DNA of 64,000 bases from Mya arenaria (Eukaryota; Mollusca; Bivalvia; Myida; Myidae), in the NCBI RefSeq assembly GCF_026914265.1, contig NC_069124.1:58248589-58312588 (forward strand). The letters run 5' to 3'. The position numbers were made by a program, and so were the translations under genes. Below are positions 36,001-47,210 of the stretch, in pieces; within the stretch, counting starts at the first letter, position 1, and every line of letters begins with the position of its first letter. Below the pieces are notes generated by a model, which did no database searches, was not told the origin of the DNA, and was given only the letters and a program-made list of their open reading frames with translations.

Positions 36001-37082
36001 AAACCCTAAGGGCCTTGAATTATGATTGTGTCATTTACTCAATTTTAAAGAGATAATGATTATGATGGATTCATTTGGAAGTCAAATAAAAAGCAACTAT
36101 AGCAATTTTATACAGCTTTTAAGCATTCACCATTAGGCAGGAAAACTACACTTATGAAAAAGGATGACTAGAAGATCTAGATTGCTTTAAGTCCTTATAC
36201 TCTAGGTTGTTAGTTATTATAAATTTGGCCATTTTTACCAGACCCACTTACATTTTACTGACAGAGCTGGTGGCTCAGAGTCAGACTGTTTTTCTGAAAC
36301 TCTGGAATTCATAACTGGAATTTATCAAATACAGATTTTTTACAGGTACGGTAGGTGGGAAAATGGTGTATAACTTACGATTTACAGTTACGATCAGGTG
36401 CTATGAAGGAATGATCTAGTAAACTATCTTCTTCACTGTATGTGGATTCAACTAATGATTGAAAGTATGTTTCTGAGTAAGATGTTTTTTGTACATCTGA
36501 AGTTTCGGTTGTATCATACGGTGTGTCTGCCATTGTTCTTTCATCAGATTCAAAGGTATCTGTGTAAGTTTCTGGTGGATGTGTGTCTGAAATTTCTTGA
36601 TCACTGTCTGTTGAATGTTCAAAGTCTTCTGTTCTTGATTCAACTTCATGAACAGTTTCTAATACATCGGTCACATTTTTAGCTGTCTCAAGATGTGTGA
36701 CTTCCTGTATTGATGTATCTGAATCTTCAAATGAAACAGAATAGTCTTTCTTTGGCTTAATACCAGAAGAAAATGCATTTGAATAATGTTTTATCTGGCC
36801 AGTTAAACTGGAACCATGAGAATAATTTCCCTTCCTGCTTTCAGAATGGGATTTGGAAAGACTTTGAGAGCTTCCAGAGATAAATGTGTCAGAATAAGAA
36901 TCTTCTACAAAAGTATTTGAATAATCTGGCTGGCCTTCATGGGATGATTCCTCAAATGTATTAGAATACTCGTATAAATCTGATGGTGTCTCCACATCTT
37001 TTCTATGAGTTCTTGGACTGATCTGTGAGCGATGTATCGATGGTATCTTCCACGTTACAGATGATTTTCTGGTAGAAGTCAT
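27607..37082 (-). CDS. unrecognised 479-residue protein with repeated YSNTF-like motifs, 8 exons
   Basis: Exons on the complement: 37082-36379, 35209-35095, 34687-34552, 30726-30655, 29671-29541, 29052-29006, 28083-27966, 27723-27607; GT-AG borders and phases agree throughout (1440 bases). The large first exon is Ser/Thr/Asp/Glu-rich and repeats a short aromatic motif (YEYSNTFEES, DYSNTFVEDSYSDTF, HYSNAFSS, DYSVSFEDS, TYTDTFES, SYSETY); exon 2 adds SYSYTFEPTE. Exons 3-4 are basic and helical (FVKRKFMRKMVEKMKQKS; HFCKKKIKMLKTRRKM). The C-terminal third is helical with one CPQC pair (EPRKCPQCRSYRKTDLD) and ends LLEPLLGKNVMR. No signal peptide or membrane segment. Acidic Y-S-x-x-F repeats also occur in some ciliary and centrosomal proteins, and the C-terminus recalls from memory the vertebrate C8orf48 family; neither assignment is verified. 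An alternative exon 3 donor at 34537 was considered but gives a worse join. Gene reality is well supported; function unknown. Confidence 0.85.
28217..28452 (-). mobile_element. tRNA-headed SINE, family D (degraded)
   Basis: Shares with 29199-29436 and 47211-47424 a tRNA-like head on the minus strand (TTAGCACACATGCTTCTCAT; then GGTACGATTCCCGGTCTTGG), a central TGGTCACCAAGCCGGACAAG and a tail near CAACATCATGCC. It lies in an intron of the unrecognised minus-strand gene. Confidence 0.7.
29199..29436 (-). mobile_element. tRNA-headed SINE, family D
   Basis: Best-preserved copy. On the minus strand it has TGGTTAGCGCAGTGGTTAGG (A box), GGGTTCGATTCCAGGCTCGG (B box), a central GGTCACCAAGGCAGGCAAGT and a tail with GTGATTAATATAATGTTGTA. 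About 240 bp, internal Pol III promoter design. Confidence 0.8.
29999..30048. repeat. (TA)n microsatellite
   Basis: About 50 bases of alternating T and A with one interruption, in an intron of the minus-strand gene. Confidence 0.9.
30872..34346. mobile_element. 3.5-kb foldback-like element with AGCTTAGC arrays in its arms
   Basis: The outer ends are CCCGTGCAAAAAA (left) and the complement of CCCGTGCCAAAAAA (right). The left arm (to about 31270) and right arm (about 33060-34346) are dense in AGCTTAGCT, AGCTAAGCT, AAGCTGCGCTTTT and similar palindromic words in opposed orientation. The right arm contains a 69-bp tandem unit (GCTAAGCTTTTGGGCCAATA ... CCGCCATAAAGCTGCG), at least eight copies. The centre is AT-rich with a (GAAT)n tract and no transposase. 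No clear target duplication. It fills most of the 3.8-kb intron between exons 3 and 4 of the unrecognised gene. Confidence 0.65.
31571..31725. repeat. (GAAT)n / (CAAT)n microsatellite
   Basis: Over 30 GAAT units followed by six CAAT units. It produces a spurious frame of repeated FIHS on the minus strand. Confidence 0.95.
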
Positions 37083-37379
37083 AATGAATAATGATCTGTT
37101 TGTTTACATCACGAAACAGGTGAAAATATCATATATGATGTACAGTATCGATACTGTATACATATACGAACAATACCAGTAAGGATAATTTGACCAGGTA
37201 TAGACGCAATGCTGTTTTGACTGACATGAAAGTTAATAGAATATAATAATGGCACGTTGCAGAATTGTTTAACAATAAAAGTGGGTAATTTTCCAAATTT
37301 CTATAACAATCGTTTGTAGCACCAACTTGTCAGAACAAATCTTTCTCACCAGGCGCTTGCCGGTGCGGGGTGATACAGG

Positions 37380-38865
37380 ATTCCAGTGGATTTCACGTGA
37401 AATCCACTCAGAACTCATTTATTTTAATAATTATTTTTTATTGTAAGCATATTGGAAAGTGCCCCATGAAGGGTTTATATTTCAAATGTTATTGAAATTG
37501 GTCAAGAAATAAAGAAGTTAGAGCAATTTTTCGAAAATAGATCGAAAATCGAGGTGAAGTCCAGATTTCGAGAAGTGAAATCCACTCAAAACACATTTAT
37601 TTTAATTAATATTTCTTTTTTTGTATACCTATTAAAAAGTGCCTCATAAGGAGTTTATATTTCAAATTTTATCGAAATTGGTATAAAAATGAAGGAGTAA
37701 GGGCAATTTTTCGAAAATAGATCGGAAATCGAGGCGAAATCCAGTTTTCGAGAAGTGAAATCCACTCATAACACATTTATTTTAATTAATATTTTTCTTT
37801 TTTGTATACATATCAAATAGTGCCTCATAAGGGGTTTATATTTCAAATATTATCGAAATTGGTATAAAAATGAAGGAAGTAAGAGCAATTTTTCGAAAAT
37901 AGATCGGAAATCGAGGTGAAATCCAAATTTTGAAAAGTGAGTTCCACTTTTTGAGACATGAAATCCACTCATAACTCATTTAATTTTTACAAATTTTTTT
38001 TTTTGCTAAACATATAACTGAAAAGGCTTCATAATTGATTTATTTTTCAAATTTTATCACAACACATTTATTTTGAAATCCACTCATAACACATTTATAT
38101 GGAACAAACATTTTTTTAATTGAACATATAAATGAAAAAGGCCCCATAATAGGTTAATATTTCAAATTTTATTGAAATTGGTCAAAAAATAAGAAAGTTG
38201 AAAAAATAGTTTGAAAAAAAGGTCGGAAATCGAAGTGAAATCTACTTTTTGAGAAGTGAAATCAAATTTTGGAGAAGGAAATCTTCTTAGCAAAAGGAAA
38301 TAAATCATTCAAGTATGTATTGGATATTAATAAAGTAAAATCGCTCCTACTTTAACGTAATCAGCTATGACTATCGCGGGTTATTATTAGTCAGAACCTT
38401 GTAGACATGCATATCGAGTGACAATGTTTGTTTAGTTATTGGGGTTGTGAAATGCATTTGATATATTGACAAATTAATAGTTATGGCATTTTCTATAAAC
38501 ATTAAATGACATAAATCAATCTTATGTAATCCGTTAAATTGAAAATATAAATTTATTCAACTTTTGCTGATATTTATATATATTAAGAAATAAGGATTTA
38601 CATGTTTTAGTTCTAATTTGTTGAACTTATATTTACAGCCTAATAGACGCCCAAGATTAAAAAAGGTATCTATTTTCTTATTTTTTTTATCAATTTCAAT
38701 AAAATTTGAAATATAAACCGATAATAATGCATAATTATTCAATTAAATGTTTAATTTAAAAAATATTTGTTACAAAATAAATGATTTATGCGTGGAATTC
38801 GTTTCTCAAAAAGTTGATTTCACTCCGATTTCCGATCAATTTTCAAAATATTTCTGTATAAAACT
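37380..38865. repeat. inverted arrangement of ~180-bp repeat units, family E
   Basis: About five plus-oriented units (37380-38290), each with GTGAAATCCACTCATAACAC, TTTATATTTCAAATTTTATC, GAAATTGGTMWAAAAAT and AGATCGGAAATCGAGG. One inverted, degraded unit follows at about 38690-38850. A further inverted piece lies at 57934-58380. No coding potential. Confidence 0.7.
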
Positions 38866-38873
38866 TTCTTTTT

Positions 38874-38899
38874 AGTCGGCGCCCGGAAGGGCGCCGACT
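38874..38899. other. perfect 11-bp GC-rich hairpin with GGAA loop
   Basis: AGTCGGCGCCC and its exact complement GGGCGCCGACT are separated by GGAA. The composition stands out sharply from the AT-rich surroundings, and TTTTT precedes it. A related word (AGTCGGCGCCGGGC) occurs at about 45849. Probably the end of a repeat element, since GCGCCGACTTGATGC with a second small inverted repeat lies at about 39368. Confidence 0.7.
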
Positions 38900-39431
38900 A
38901 TATTTGATATTACTGTAGAAATATATATAGAATAGTTTTGAAAAATTAACCTTGAGCTTTGTTAACCTTTGTTTTGAAAATGCCATTCGAAAGAATGAAG
39001 TCCTGACCAGATAATTCCCCTTTGATATATAGTATTTTTACCCCCATTCTATATACTCATATGAGTGAAATGTGTTACATAAACTTATACAAAATATAAA
39101 GCAAGGAATTCACAGAACATGCCGGTACAAATAAAAGGTGAATTTCATGCTATTGAAATCTATGTATTAGACCATTGACTCTATTTCATCCGAAGAAACG
39201 TATGTATATTTTTGTTATTATTCAGTTTTAACCAGAGGATTAGCTTGGGGAAAAATAACCATAATGTCCTTCGAGCATATGTACACCCAACATAAAACAA
39301 AATATTATCATTGAAATAATAACCAATTTTGGTTATCTGCATGCACGTTTTTCTTCTCATTTCATTGCGCCGACTTGATGCTATGCATCAACTTTTTTCT
39401 TGTGTATTTACTGTTCCAATATTTGGTTTAG

Positions 39432-39532
39432 ACCAGACAGTGTACCGGATTCGCCGTGCGTCTTGGTCCAGGCAATGAACGACATTCCGGACGGGACACT
39501 GGCCAGCAGCGACCGCGCTATTATGGACTTCG
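39432..39532 (+). CDS. candidate internal exon, unknown product
   Basis: An acceptor (tggtttag) and donor (ttcg|gtacga) bound 101 bases that read PDSVPDSPCVLVQAMNDIPD then GTLASSDRAIMDF, in a stretch distinctly richer in G and C than its surroundings. Joining it directly to the 41578 exon would put that exon in a frame that stops after about 25 codons, so either another exon lies between or the two belong to different transcripts. Product not recognised. Confidence 0.45.
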
Positions 39533-41577
39533 GTACGATGTTTATAGAGTAAAGTACAACTACATTGCCGTATATTTAGGTCGGAATGATGCCTTAAGAT
39601 TAAATTAGGAATTAAGAGTTAGATCTCTGGGTCGGTATGGAGTCTTTAGATTAAAGTACGACTACACCCTCATAGGGTTAGCCTCAGAGTTAAGTATGCT
39701 TATTATACTCTCGTGTCTTTGGTCCGGTACGGTTTCTTCGGAGGACATAGACTTTCATAAAATTGGGCCCGTTTTATGTCTTAAAAATGATACCGCAGAT
39801 GGTCGTTTGCCTGTTTTATGAACAAACAAACAGAACAGAACAGACAGTTTATTCGACTTATACAAGAGTACATCGTCGTAATACATATACATGATATAGT
39901 TACATATATAAACATGTCAAAGTGAACTAGTTTTCGGATGGAACGAACCGACAACTGCCTCCAGAGGAAGTTTGGGTTTTTTATAACAGCACAGTTCAAA
40001 TATACTATATACAAAGAAGGGGTGTTTAAAATAACCCTAGTTTGTATATAGTATATATGAACTGTGCTGTTTGTGAAGTTTTGTGCTGTAGTTTAATGTT
40101 TCTGGTTTGAGATTGTTTGCCCTTGTGTTCTTTGTCTTCGGCGTTGACCCTGCGCCATTAAACTGGGTTTACTCTTTTGATTATTGTCGGTTTTTTTCTG
40201 TAGTTTTTCATATCAATTTTGTAAAACAAACAAAACGATTAAACTGGTTTTTATTTTTATACTCTAACTCCCAAATAAGATATACCAGAATAAATACAAT
40301 TGTTTAATTTACCGAAAAAGATGAATAAACTTAAAAAAACATTGGTTCTTTTGAAGTATGCCGTGTTAAATTTGAAAGAAAGGTTCAGACTGTATTTCTA
40401 CATTATGAGACGATAGGTAATCACTGGATATATTTTAGGACCCACCAGTCATTCAATATGTACGTTTTCAGCTATCAAATGCACGGTTAAAACTTGTTAT
40501 AAGTAATGAATATTTTCCATAAATGCATATATTAATTATTTGGTAAGTAGTTAAAGGTTTATCACTCAAATTTTATGCTTATACACATGTGTTTAAATTG
40601 ATTTTAATTTCGATTATCCTTTTAAACAACTACACAGTTTGTAAAATCGATATAAAAACCAAAACTTGTTTATTACCAAAACGCCCTTTGGTTACATTAA
40701 AGGCTAGCTTACTGAACAATTTCCAATTTCCTGACGACTCTTGACATATCCTATATACACACGAAGAGACACGTCCTAGGAAATACACCTAGAAAAATCG
40801 CAGAGTAAATGTAAATGTATGTATGTTGATACATTTTTGTACAGCTATCAAACCTGTTTGATCAATTATTAAGCATTATTTCAAGTATTAAAATTGTTGT
40901 TGGTTTACATATTATCATAATTATTATATGCCTATGGTTGTAAGGAAACATGTTTTGATAACTTTACATATAGACTAAATATCAAAATGTAATAAAACAG
41001 TTCTTATGATATTTATGAATATATAATATTCATATTTGATGCAAGTTGAGATATTTTCGTCAATACCGGTGGATCTATGATACAATGGTTCGGATATACA
41101 GTACCTGTTGTTGACCGTGTTTTAGTAGACCACAGGACCCACAGGGTTGGTCGAGATTTTGATTAAAGTGGATCGATATTGGAGTTTTTTTTTAATTTTT
41201 GTGGTTGAAATGCATTTCTGCCCTTTATTCATCTCCTTTTTATGGACTCATTGATTGACACCTTAATACATCAGCATGCTGGTATGATGTGAACACATTG
41301 TACATGGCAATACGGCCCGGATACTACACCAATAAAGCACTTGTAGTACACGAAAACATTACATTCAGCATTTCTTATGAGACTCTTGATTTTTAAGAGT
41401 CCTTCAGGTGTCTCTTTCAAGCTGTTCAACATACAATCCATTTAGCTCAATGGCGAACCAGTTTGATTATCAAAGTTCTATCATTTAGACAATTAAGATT
41501 TATACTTAGTAATCCATAGCAGGTATATTAAAATTAAGGACGAACGGGTATATTATATAAACGTATTTCACCCGCAG

Positions 41578-41842
41578 ACATTCTGCTGGACCCCCCTCTC
41601 GGCCTTCCCCCTCCGCCTCTGGATCGTGTCCGACTTCCCGGACCAATACACCTTTGAGTTCGGCTGTCGGAACAGAACAAACATCATCAATGGTGTATGT
41701 TATGATCGCTGGTTCCTGGACATCATCTTCACCGAGGGGAAATCCGAAAACCCACCCGTGCATAAAATAGTCAAAGAAATGGGACAAAAGTTTGGACTCG
41801 AATTTGACGACCCGAGGAACACATTCATGTCAATAGGATATG
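41578..41842 (+). CDS. candidate exon, unknown product
   Basis: After the acceptor (cacccgcag) an open frame of 88 codons reads TFCWTPLSAFPLRLWIVSDF, PDQYTFEFGCRNRTNIINGV and CYDRWFLDIIFTEGKSENPP, ending FDDPRNTFMSIGY at a possible donor (TATG|gtatac). Base composition is high in G and C compared with the flanks, as in the real exons of NFRKB. I do not recognise the family. It lies just upstream of a transposon that fills most of the following intron. Confidence 0.45.
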
Positions 41843-42029
41843 GTATACTAGTATATGCCGGTCTTGTGTTATATACGTATTTGTTTAAAAGTCTCGAATT
41901 AAATATTATTTGTTATTTCGAAAATTACAGTATGTTAACAATGGTTGCATTTTAAACAACAATTTAGTGACGCCACTCAACATTTTGGCCACAATTACCT
42001 TTTCTGTGGAGAAACATGTAATATATCTA

Positions 42030-43641
42030 CGGTGGCACAGAGGTGGCATCCGCAACACTTTATTTATATTGTGGCCACAACTTACTAACTTGAGGCCACA
42101 ACTTAGTAAATTGAGGCCAAATTACTAAATTGTGGCCACAACTTACTAACTTGAGGCCACAACTTAGTAAGTTGAGGCCACAACTTAGTAAATTGAGGCC
42201 ACAACTTTGTAACTTGAGGCCACAACTTAGTAACTTGAGGCCTCAACTTAGTAACTTGAGGCCTCAACTTACTAACTTGAGGCCACAACTTAGTAAATTG
42301 TGGCCACAACTTAGTAACTTGAGGACACAACTTACTAACTTGAGGCCACAACTAAGTAACTTGAGGCCTCAACTTAGTAACTTGAGGCCTCAACTTACTA
42401 AATTGTGGCCACATCTTAGTTGAGCCAATCAAAACAGCCGTTTCATCTCAGCCGCTTTATGGTAATAACACAGTTAACTCCCCGGGAAATATGCCGGACA
42501 AATAGCGTGCAGGACAAACGTTGCCAGTATGGTTTCTACTATTGTGTGACATCTGATATCCATGACTACAGGTGGACCTCCGTGAACCACCAGTCTTCGT
42601 AACACAGTGTTATTACTGGGTCACACCAATGACTGCCGTTTGAGAAATCGGGGGTAACCGTAGTACCGTACTGTCACCGGTAAAAAACCAGGCTATCACA
42701 CTCAATACTAAAACTAAAGTACAAAGGTCTATCACGGCAAAGGATTATCAACGCGGACTGAACTCCGATGATGTCCGTTACTATCAATAGCCCTTTCCAT
42801 GATGTCACTGGGCTAAACCAATTTCAATGATGAGGGCATCTTTTAGCATTATTGCAACTAAATAATATGGATAAACACTTATGGAACCTTTAAATGACGG
42901 TATATATGCCGCTTTGTGTAGCACACAATGTTAGTTTTACAATTTCAACTAAAGTCGATATAATGGATTATTCTCGCCAGTCCGTAATACGTACCTATAG
43001 GGTCGCATATACGGAGGATGGTTGCCACATCGTGTGTCCGTACGCTTCAATCCATTCGCTACGCATCGTTGACGCATGATTCTGTAGCCATGATTGCGTC
43101 CAGAATTCTCGATCGAGTTGACAACGAAGTCAACAACAGAACGAGCGTCACTGTACACTCTTCGTCTCAACGTCAACGATCTAAGTATTCTGTGCAAATG
43201 ACGTAAACTGATTTGAATTCCATGGCTTCCCCTCAAAACGGTGACAATATTAGAATAAGAAATGCCTTCTTGAAAGTAACTTGATATAAGGCTATCCCTG
43301 TCTTCGTCCATATTATTCACGTTTGTTGACTACAAATGGCGTCTAAATATCAGGGGTACTAACTGTGTTATTACCATAAATATGCAAAGATGGAACGGAT
43401 GTTTTGATTGGCTAAACTAAGTTGTGGCCACAAGTTACTAAGTTGTGGCCTCATGTTACTAAGTTGTGGCCACAAGTTACTAAGTTGTGGCCTCAATTTA
43501 CTAAGTTGTGGCCACAAGTTACTAAGTTGTGGCCTCAATTTACTAAGTTTTGGCCTCAAGTTAGTAAGTTGTGGCCACAATTTACTAAGTTGTGGCCACA
43601 ATATAAATTAAGTGTTGCGGATGTCACCTCTGTGCCACCGT
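42030..43641 (-). mobile_element. 1.6-kb DNA transposon with tandem-repeat TIRs and 8-bp target duplication
   Basis: The ends are ACGGTGGCACAGAGGTG and the complement of ACGGTGGCACAGAGGTG. ATATATCT flanks both sides (42022-42029, 43642-43649). Arms of about 450 bp (42030-42479) and 284 bp (43358-43641) are inverted copies that differ mainly in the number of 21-bp units (consensus like AACTTAGTAACTTGAGGCCAC), many holding the palindrome TTGTGGCCACAA. The centre carries a transposase remnant on the minus strand. It sits in the intron between the candidate exons at 41842 and 43680. Confidence 0.88.
42949..43320 (-). pseudogene. integrase-like (IS3EU-type?) transposase, N-terminal remnant
   Basis: Residues 1 to about 90 (MNNMDEDRDSLISSYFQEGI, SLRHLHRILRSLTLRRRVYS, NSGRNHGYRIMRQRCVANGL) match the N-terminal helix-turn-helix part of the animal integrase-core-domain proteins whose conserved core is a DDE integrase fold. 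After VANGLK the frame leaves the family and the whole catalytic core is missing, so the element cannot move on its own. The family name IS3EU is from memory and tentative. Confidence 0.65.
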
Positions 43642-43679
43642 ATATATCTACTAATGTAAATATTATCTTTGCTTTTCAG

Positions 43680-43705
43680 AATGCCCTGGGAACATATCGC
43701 CGTAG
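43680..43705 (+). CDS. candidate terminal exon of the 39.4-43.7 kb gene
   Basis: A good acceptor (gcttttcag) follows the 42030-43641 transposon. Spliced in phase to the exon ending at 41842 it would add ECPGNISP and a stop at 43703-43705. A different upstream donor would instead read NALGTYRRSEAISSGLRLKC and stop at about 43751. Short and therefore weak evidence. Confidence 0.3.
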
Positions 43706-44164
43706 TGAGGCCATTTCGTCTGGATTACGCCTGAAATGTTTGAAAAAGTAAATCTGGACTTTGTGTTGCCCTCTACCATTTTTTCAAGCAGAAATTAGAA
43801 AAAAATATATGTATTGTCATTTGTCCATATGATCACCATTTTTGTATGAATTGATTACACATTAACCAGCCACCTATTATCACCAATTGCGAGTTGGCCA
43901 ATGCCGATGATATACTTAAAATATATCCAAGGGTTACTCTAAATAGACTGCAAACATTAAATAATGTTGATTAATTCCATTAAAAATGGAGAAATTTCAT
44001 ATTAGTAACATAAGAAAACAACAAGCCCAGCTACCATTTCACACCACTACCTGACGATGTTTGTTCGTCATAACAGACCACTTTACCAATTGGTCATTGG
44101 CCAAGAAAAGCAACCACAACGTGTCCTTTCGTCCATTACTTCGTACATTATGGCCTCCAGGTCA

Positions 44165-44960
44165 AAGCTGACTAGTGATCGTGGACACGTTTGTCTCGAG
44201 TGTTCATGGACAGAACTGTTTGTCTCGAGTGGTCGCGGACATGACTGTTGTTTCGAGTGATCGTGGGCATGTTTGTCTCGAGTGTTCATGGACAGAACTG
44301 TTTGTCTTGAGTGATCGCGGACATGACAGTTGTTTCGAGTGATCGTGGGCATGTTTGTCTCGAGTGTTCATGGACAGAACTGTTTGTCTCGAGTGATCGC
44401 GGACATGACTGTTGTTTTGAGTGATCGTGGGCATGTTTGTCTCGAGTGTTCATGGACAGAACAATTTATCTCGAGGGATCGCGGACAGAAAAGTTTATCT
44501 CGAGGGATCGCGGACTGAACTGTTTATCTCGAGGGATCGCGGACTGAACTGTTTATCTCGAGGGATCGCGGACTGAACTGTTTATCTCGAGGGATCATGG
44601 ACAAAACAGTTCATCTCGAGGGATCGCGGACAGAAATGTTTATCTCGAGGGATCGCGGACTGAACTGTTTATATCGAGGGATCGCGGACAGAACAGTTTA
44701 TCTCGAGGGATCGCGGACAAAACAGTTTATCTCGAGTGATCGCGGACTGAACTGTTTATCTCGAGGGATCGCGGACTAAATAGTTTATCTCGAGGGATCG
44801 CGGACTGAACTGTTTATCTCGAGGGATCGCGGACTGAACTGTGTATCTCGAGGGATCGCGGACAGAACTGTTTATCTCGAGTGATCGCGGACTGAACTGT
44901 TCGTCTCGAGTGATTGCAGACAGAACTGTTTGTTTCGAGTGTTCATGGACAGAACTGTTT
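44165..44960 (+). repeat. 29-bp tandem array with an 82-bp higher-order region
   Basis: Units of GATCGCGGACTGAACTGTTT followed by ATCTCGAGG recur every 29 bases from about 44470 to 44930. Upstream (44165-44470) variants ending GTGGGCATG recur every 82 bases (44265, 44347, 44429), a higher-order unit of about three monomers. Most units contain CTCGAG. There are no spacers and no TIRs. Confidence 0.9.
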
Positions 44961-45099
44961 TTCTCCCAGTTTCATACATTAGAGTATATTCTTCAGTCTG
45001 TATTTTTCTATCAAGGCTTACTTGTTAATCTAGTGTCAGTAGTAAGGAGGATGTTCCTAATTCTCAGTTCATTAGTTTACATAGATCGAGTGTGCTGAA

Positions 45100-47160
45100 T
45101 GCAAGAGGAATAGTTTCATAAAGTATATTTCAGTCAGTCATTTTTTCCACCTAAGGATTACTTGTGAAACTAGCTTGAACAAATCTAATGTATTTAGTTA
45201 AGATATAACACGCGTAAATTTAAAGATTTAGTAATTTTCCTTATTTTTCCTACGGCGTGTTGTATCGGAGTTACGGATATTTGTTAATTGATGTGACTAT
45301 CATGTAACTATATATCCACAACATAATTGAATAGAGTCAGTACAAACGTACTTAAACTATATTATAACCTACATGTACAGGCAATGAAATCGCCTATCAA
45401 TAAGTACTAAGATTAATTATTAATACATGTATTTGCATTTTTATAACGATACAAACATGACGACATGATTTTGTAACCGCCAGCTGAAAACACCTTAATC
45501 TTATTCAGCTAGTCTAAGATATTTTTATATAAATTTGAATGACTCGCTTTGCTCGACTCAACTTACGGGATTTTACATAATAAGTTCTTACTATAACTAA
45601 GTCTCCGCTAATGGGATCGTCTGGCTAAAGATCAAAATTTCATTAAGCATATTATAACCGGCACCGTTCCATTTAAGAACGAAAACAACTACCAAAATTT
45701 CATTTAGGAACTAAAACAACAGCCAAATTTGTTTTAGTTAAATTGGTTCGTTAAGGTGAGTTAGAGCTGGTGGTGCGTTCATGCTTGTGTAGAGGTATTC
45801 AGTAGGCATTTCGATTTGAACACTAAAAAAGTTAGCATCCAAACAAGAAGTCGGCGCCGGGCTGCGCCCTGTCTACCAACTTTATCATTAAGGAAACCAA
45901 AAAGCATACACAACAATAGTATGTCTTATTTGCTTACATCTTCAGGGCGTTTTTACAACTGATTTTTTTTAATTAAAACATAACAATTTGCAATATGTTG
46001 ATGTTCTTGACTTCTGTACATAGTTGCTGTATATGCTTATCCGATGGATATACATATATAGGATTATTTCTGGATAGTTGTTTAATTTTGTATTGTATAT
46101 GCATTGGTCCAGTCTAAAAACACTGCCATCCGCACGAACACTCTTGAAACTGGAAACTTGAACCTATAAAACCTATTGTCCAATGAAGCTATGCTTTTAT
46201 CCCTGACAAAGGTTATTGTGTGCTCGAATTACACCATATCGAACACAGTCAACACATCATGAAACGTGCCGACATTGACCGGGCTGCGCCATGGCAAAAC
46301 GCGTGCAAACATGCTGACAACAAATACATGAGGCCTAAAATATAAATTATTTTCCGGTTTCATGCCACTAAAAATAGGGTAGGTAGGTCGGAATATTTCA
46401 TATTAGCCAATTGATTTATTTTTATTTTTTCTGTTGCCAGAAACTATTGGTTAAAAGTTCTAGACCATCGATACATTCAGTATTAGAATGACTGAAATTT
46501 GTTAAAAGCCGATATCACTTATTTTCAACTTATTATTGATTAAAATCAAACAAATGAAAAAAATCTCAAGGCAATATATACGTCTAGGAATGTGGCCGAA
46601 AAAATAGGGAAGGTGGGAAATCGTAAACAAACTTGTTTTTACGTCTGAATTTATTCGTATTTCCAATTTAATTGCTTTTGAAAGATTTCAAGGGGTTCAC
46701 GGCCGGGTCAAGTCGGGCAGCCACGAGGTCACATCCAGGTCGCACTGCACACAATGGCAAAAGATCAGCTGGCCTTGTACAGAATTTGTTGATGCTATCA
46801 TCTTTTAAATTAAATGTAAATATGGCTAAGACTTGCAAGGCTTTCAGTGACATGCCACCTCTAAAATGTTTCTGGCCTCTCAATGACAATGTTTATACAG
46901 CTTTGCATGAAACACCAATTTGTAACTGGGACTTTCTCATACATTGACACCGAATGCAGTGATTGCAAATCGTTAGTAGTACTAAAACTAAGCCCTGAAA
47001 GCTTGCAAATGGCTGTATATGACTAAAAATGCGTAAGTAACGCGACTGAGATCAACCTAGCAGTCTGACAATACTACACTACTATCAACTAAATACTATC
47101 ACGTCACAGTGCTGACAGGATAAGTGCTTGTTTTGTCAAATGAAGTAGTGTTTGTTTATT
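45100..47160. other. intergenic DNA, nothing supported
   Basis: AT-rich sequence with short frames only. It includes a GTCGGCGCC word at 45852 and a GGGTAGGTAGGTCGG-type dispersed fragment near 46376. Confidence 0.4.
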
Positions 47161-47210
47161 ATAGTGTTACCTCTCTTAAGTAAGGGTCAGCTTGCAGAAT
47201 GAGTTTAAAC

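Noticed and set aside
36240-36300. Possible extra exon of the minus-strand gene (SEKQSDSEPPALSVK)
   Set aside because: The splice-bounded lengths tried (35, 38, 43, 50) break the phase, and the 42-base version reads a stop in frame, whereas exons 1 and 2 join directly in phase.
42103-42423. Repetitive frames on both strands in the left arm of the 42-kb transposon
   Set aside because: They arise from the 21-bp unit (seven codons) of the TIR array; no start context, splice sites or conservation.
43371-43751. Repetitive frames in the right arm of the same transposon
   Set aside because: Same cause: inverted copies of the 21-bp units.
44083-45098. Frames and a CRISPR-like look of the 29-bp repeats
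   Set aside because: The repeats abut without unique spacers, and the host is an animal. It is a minisatellite; the frames follow from the period.
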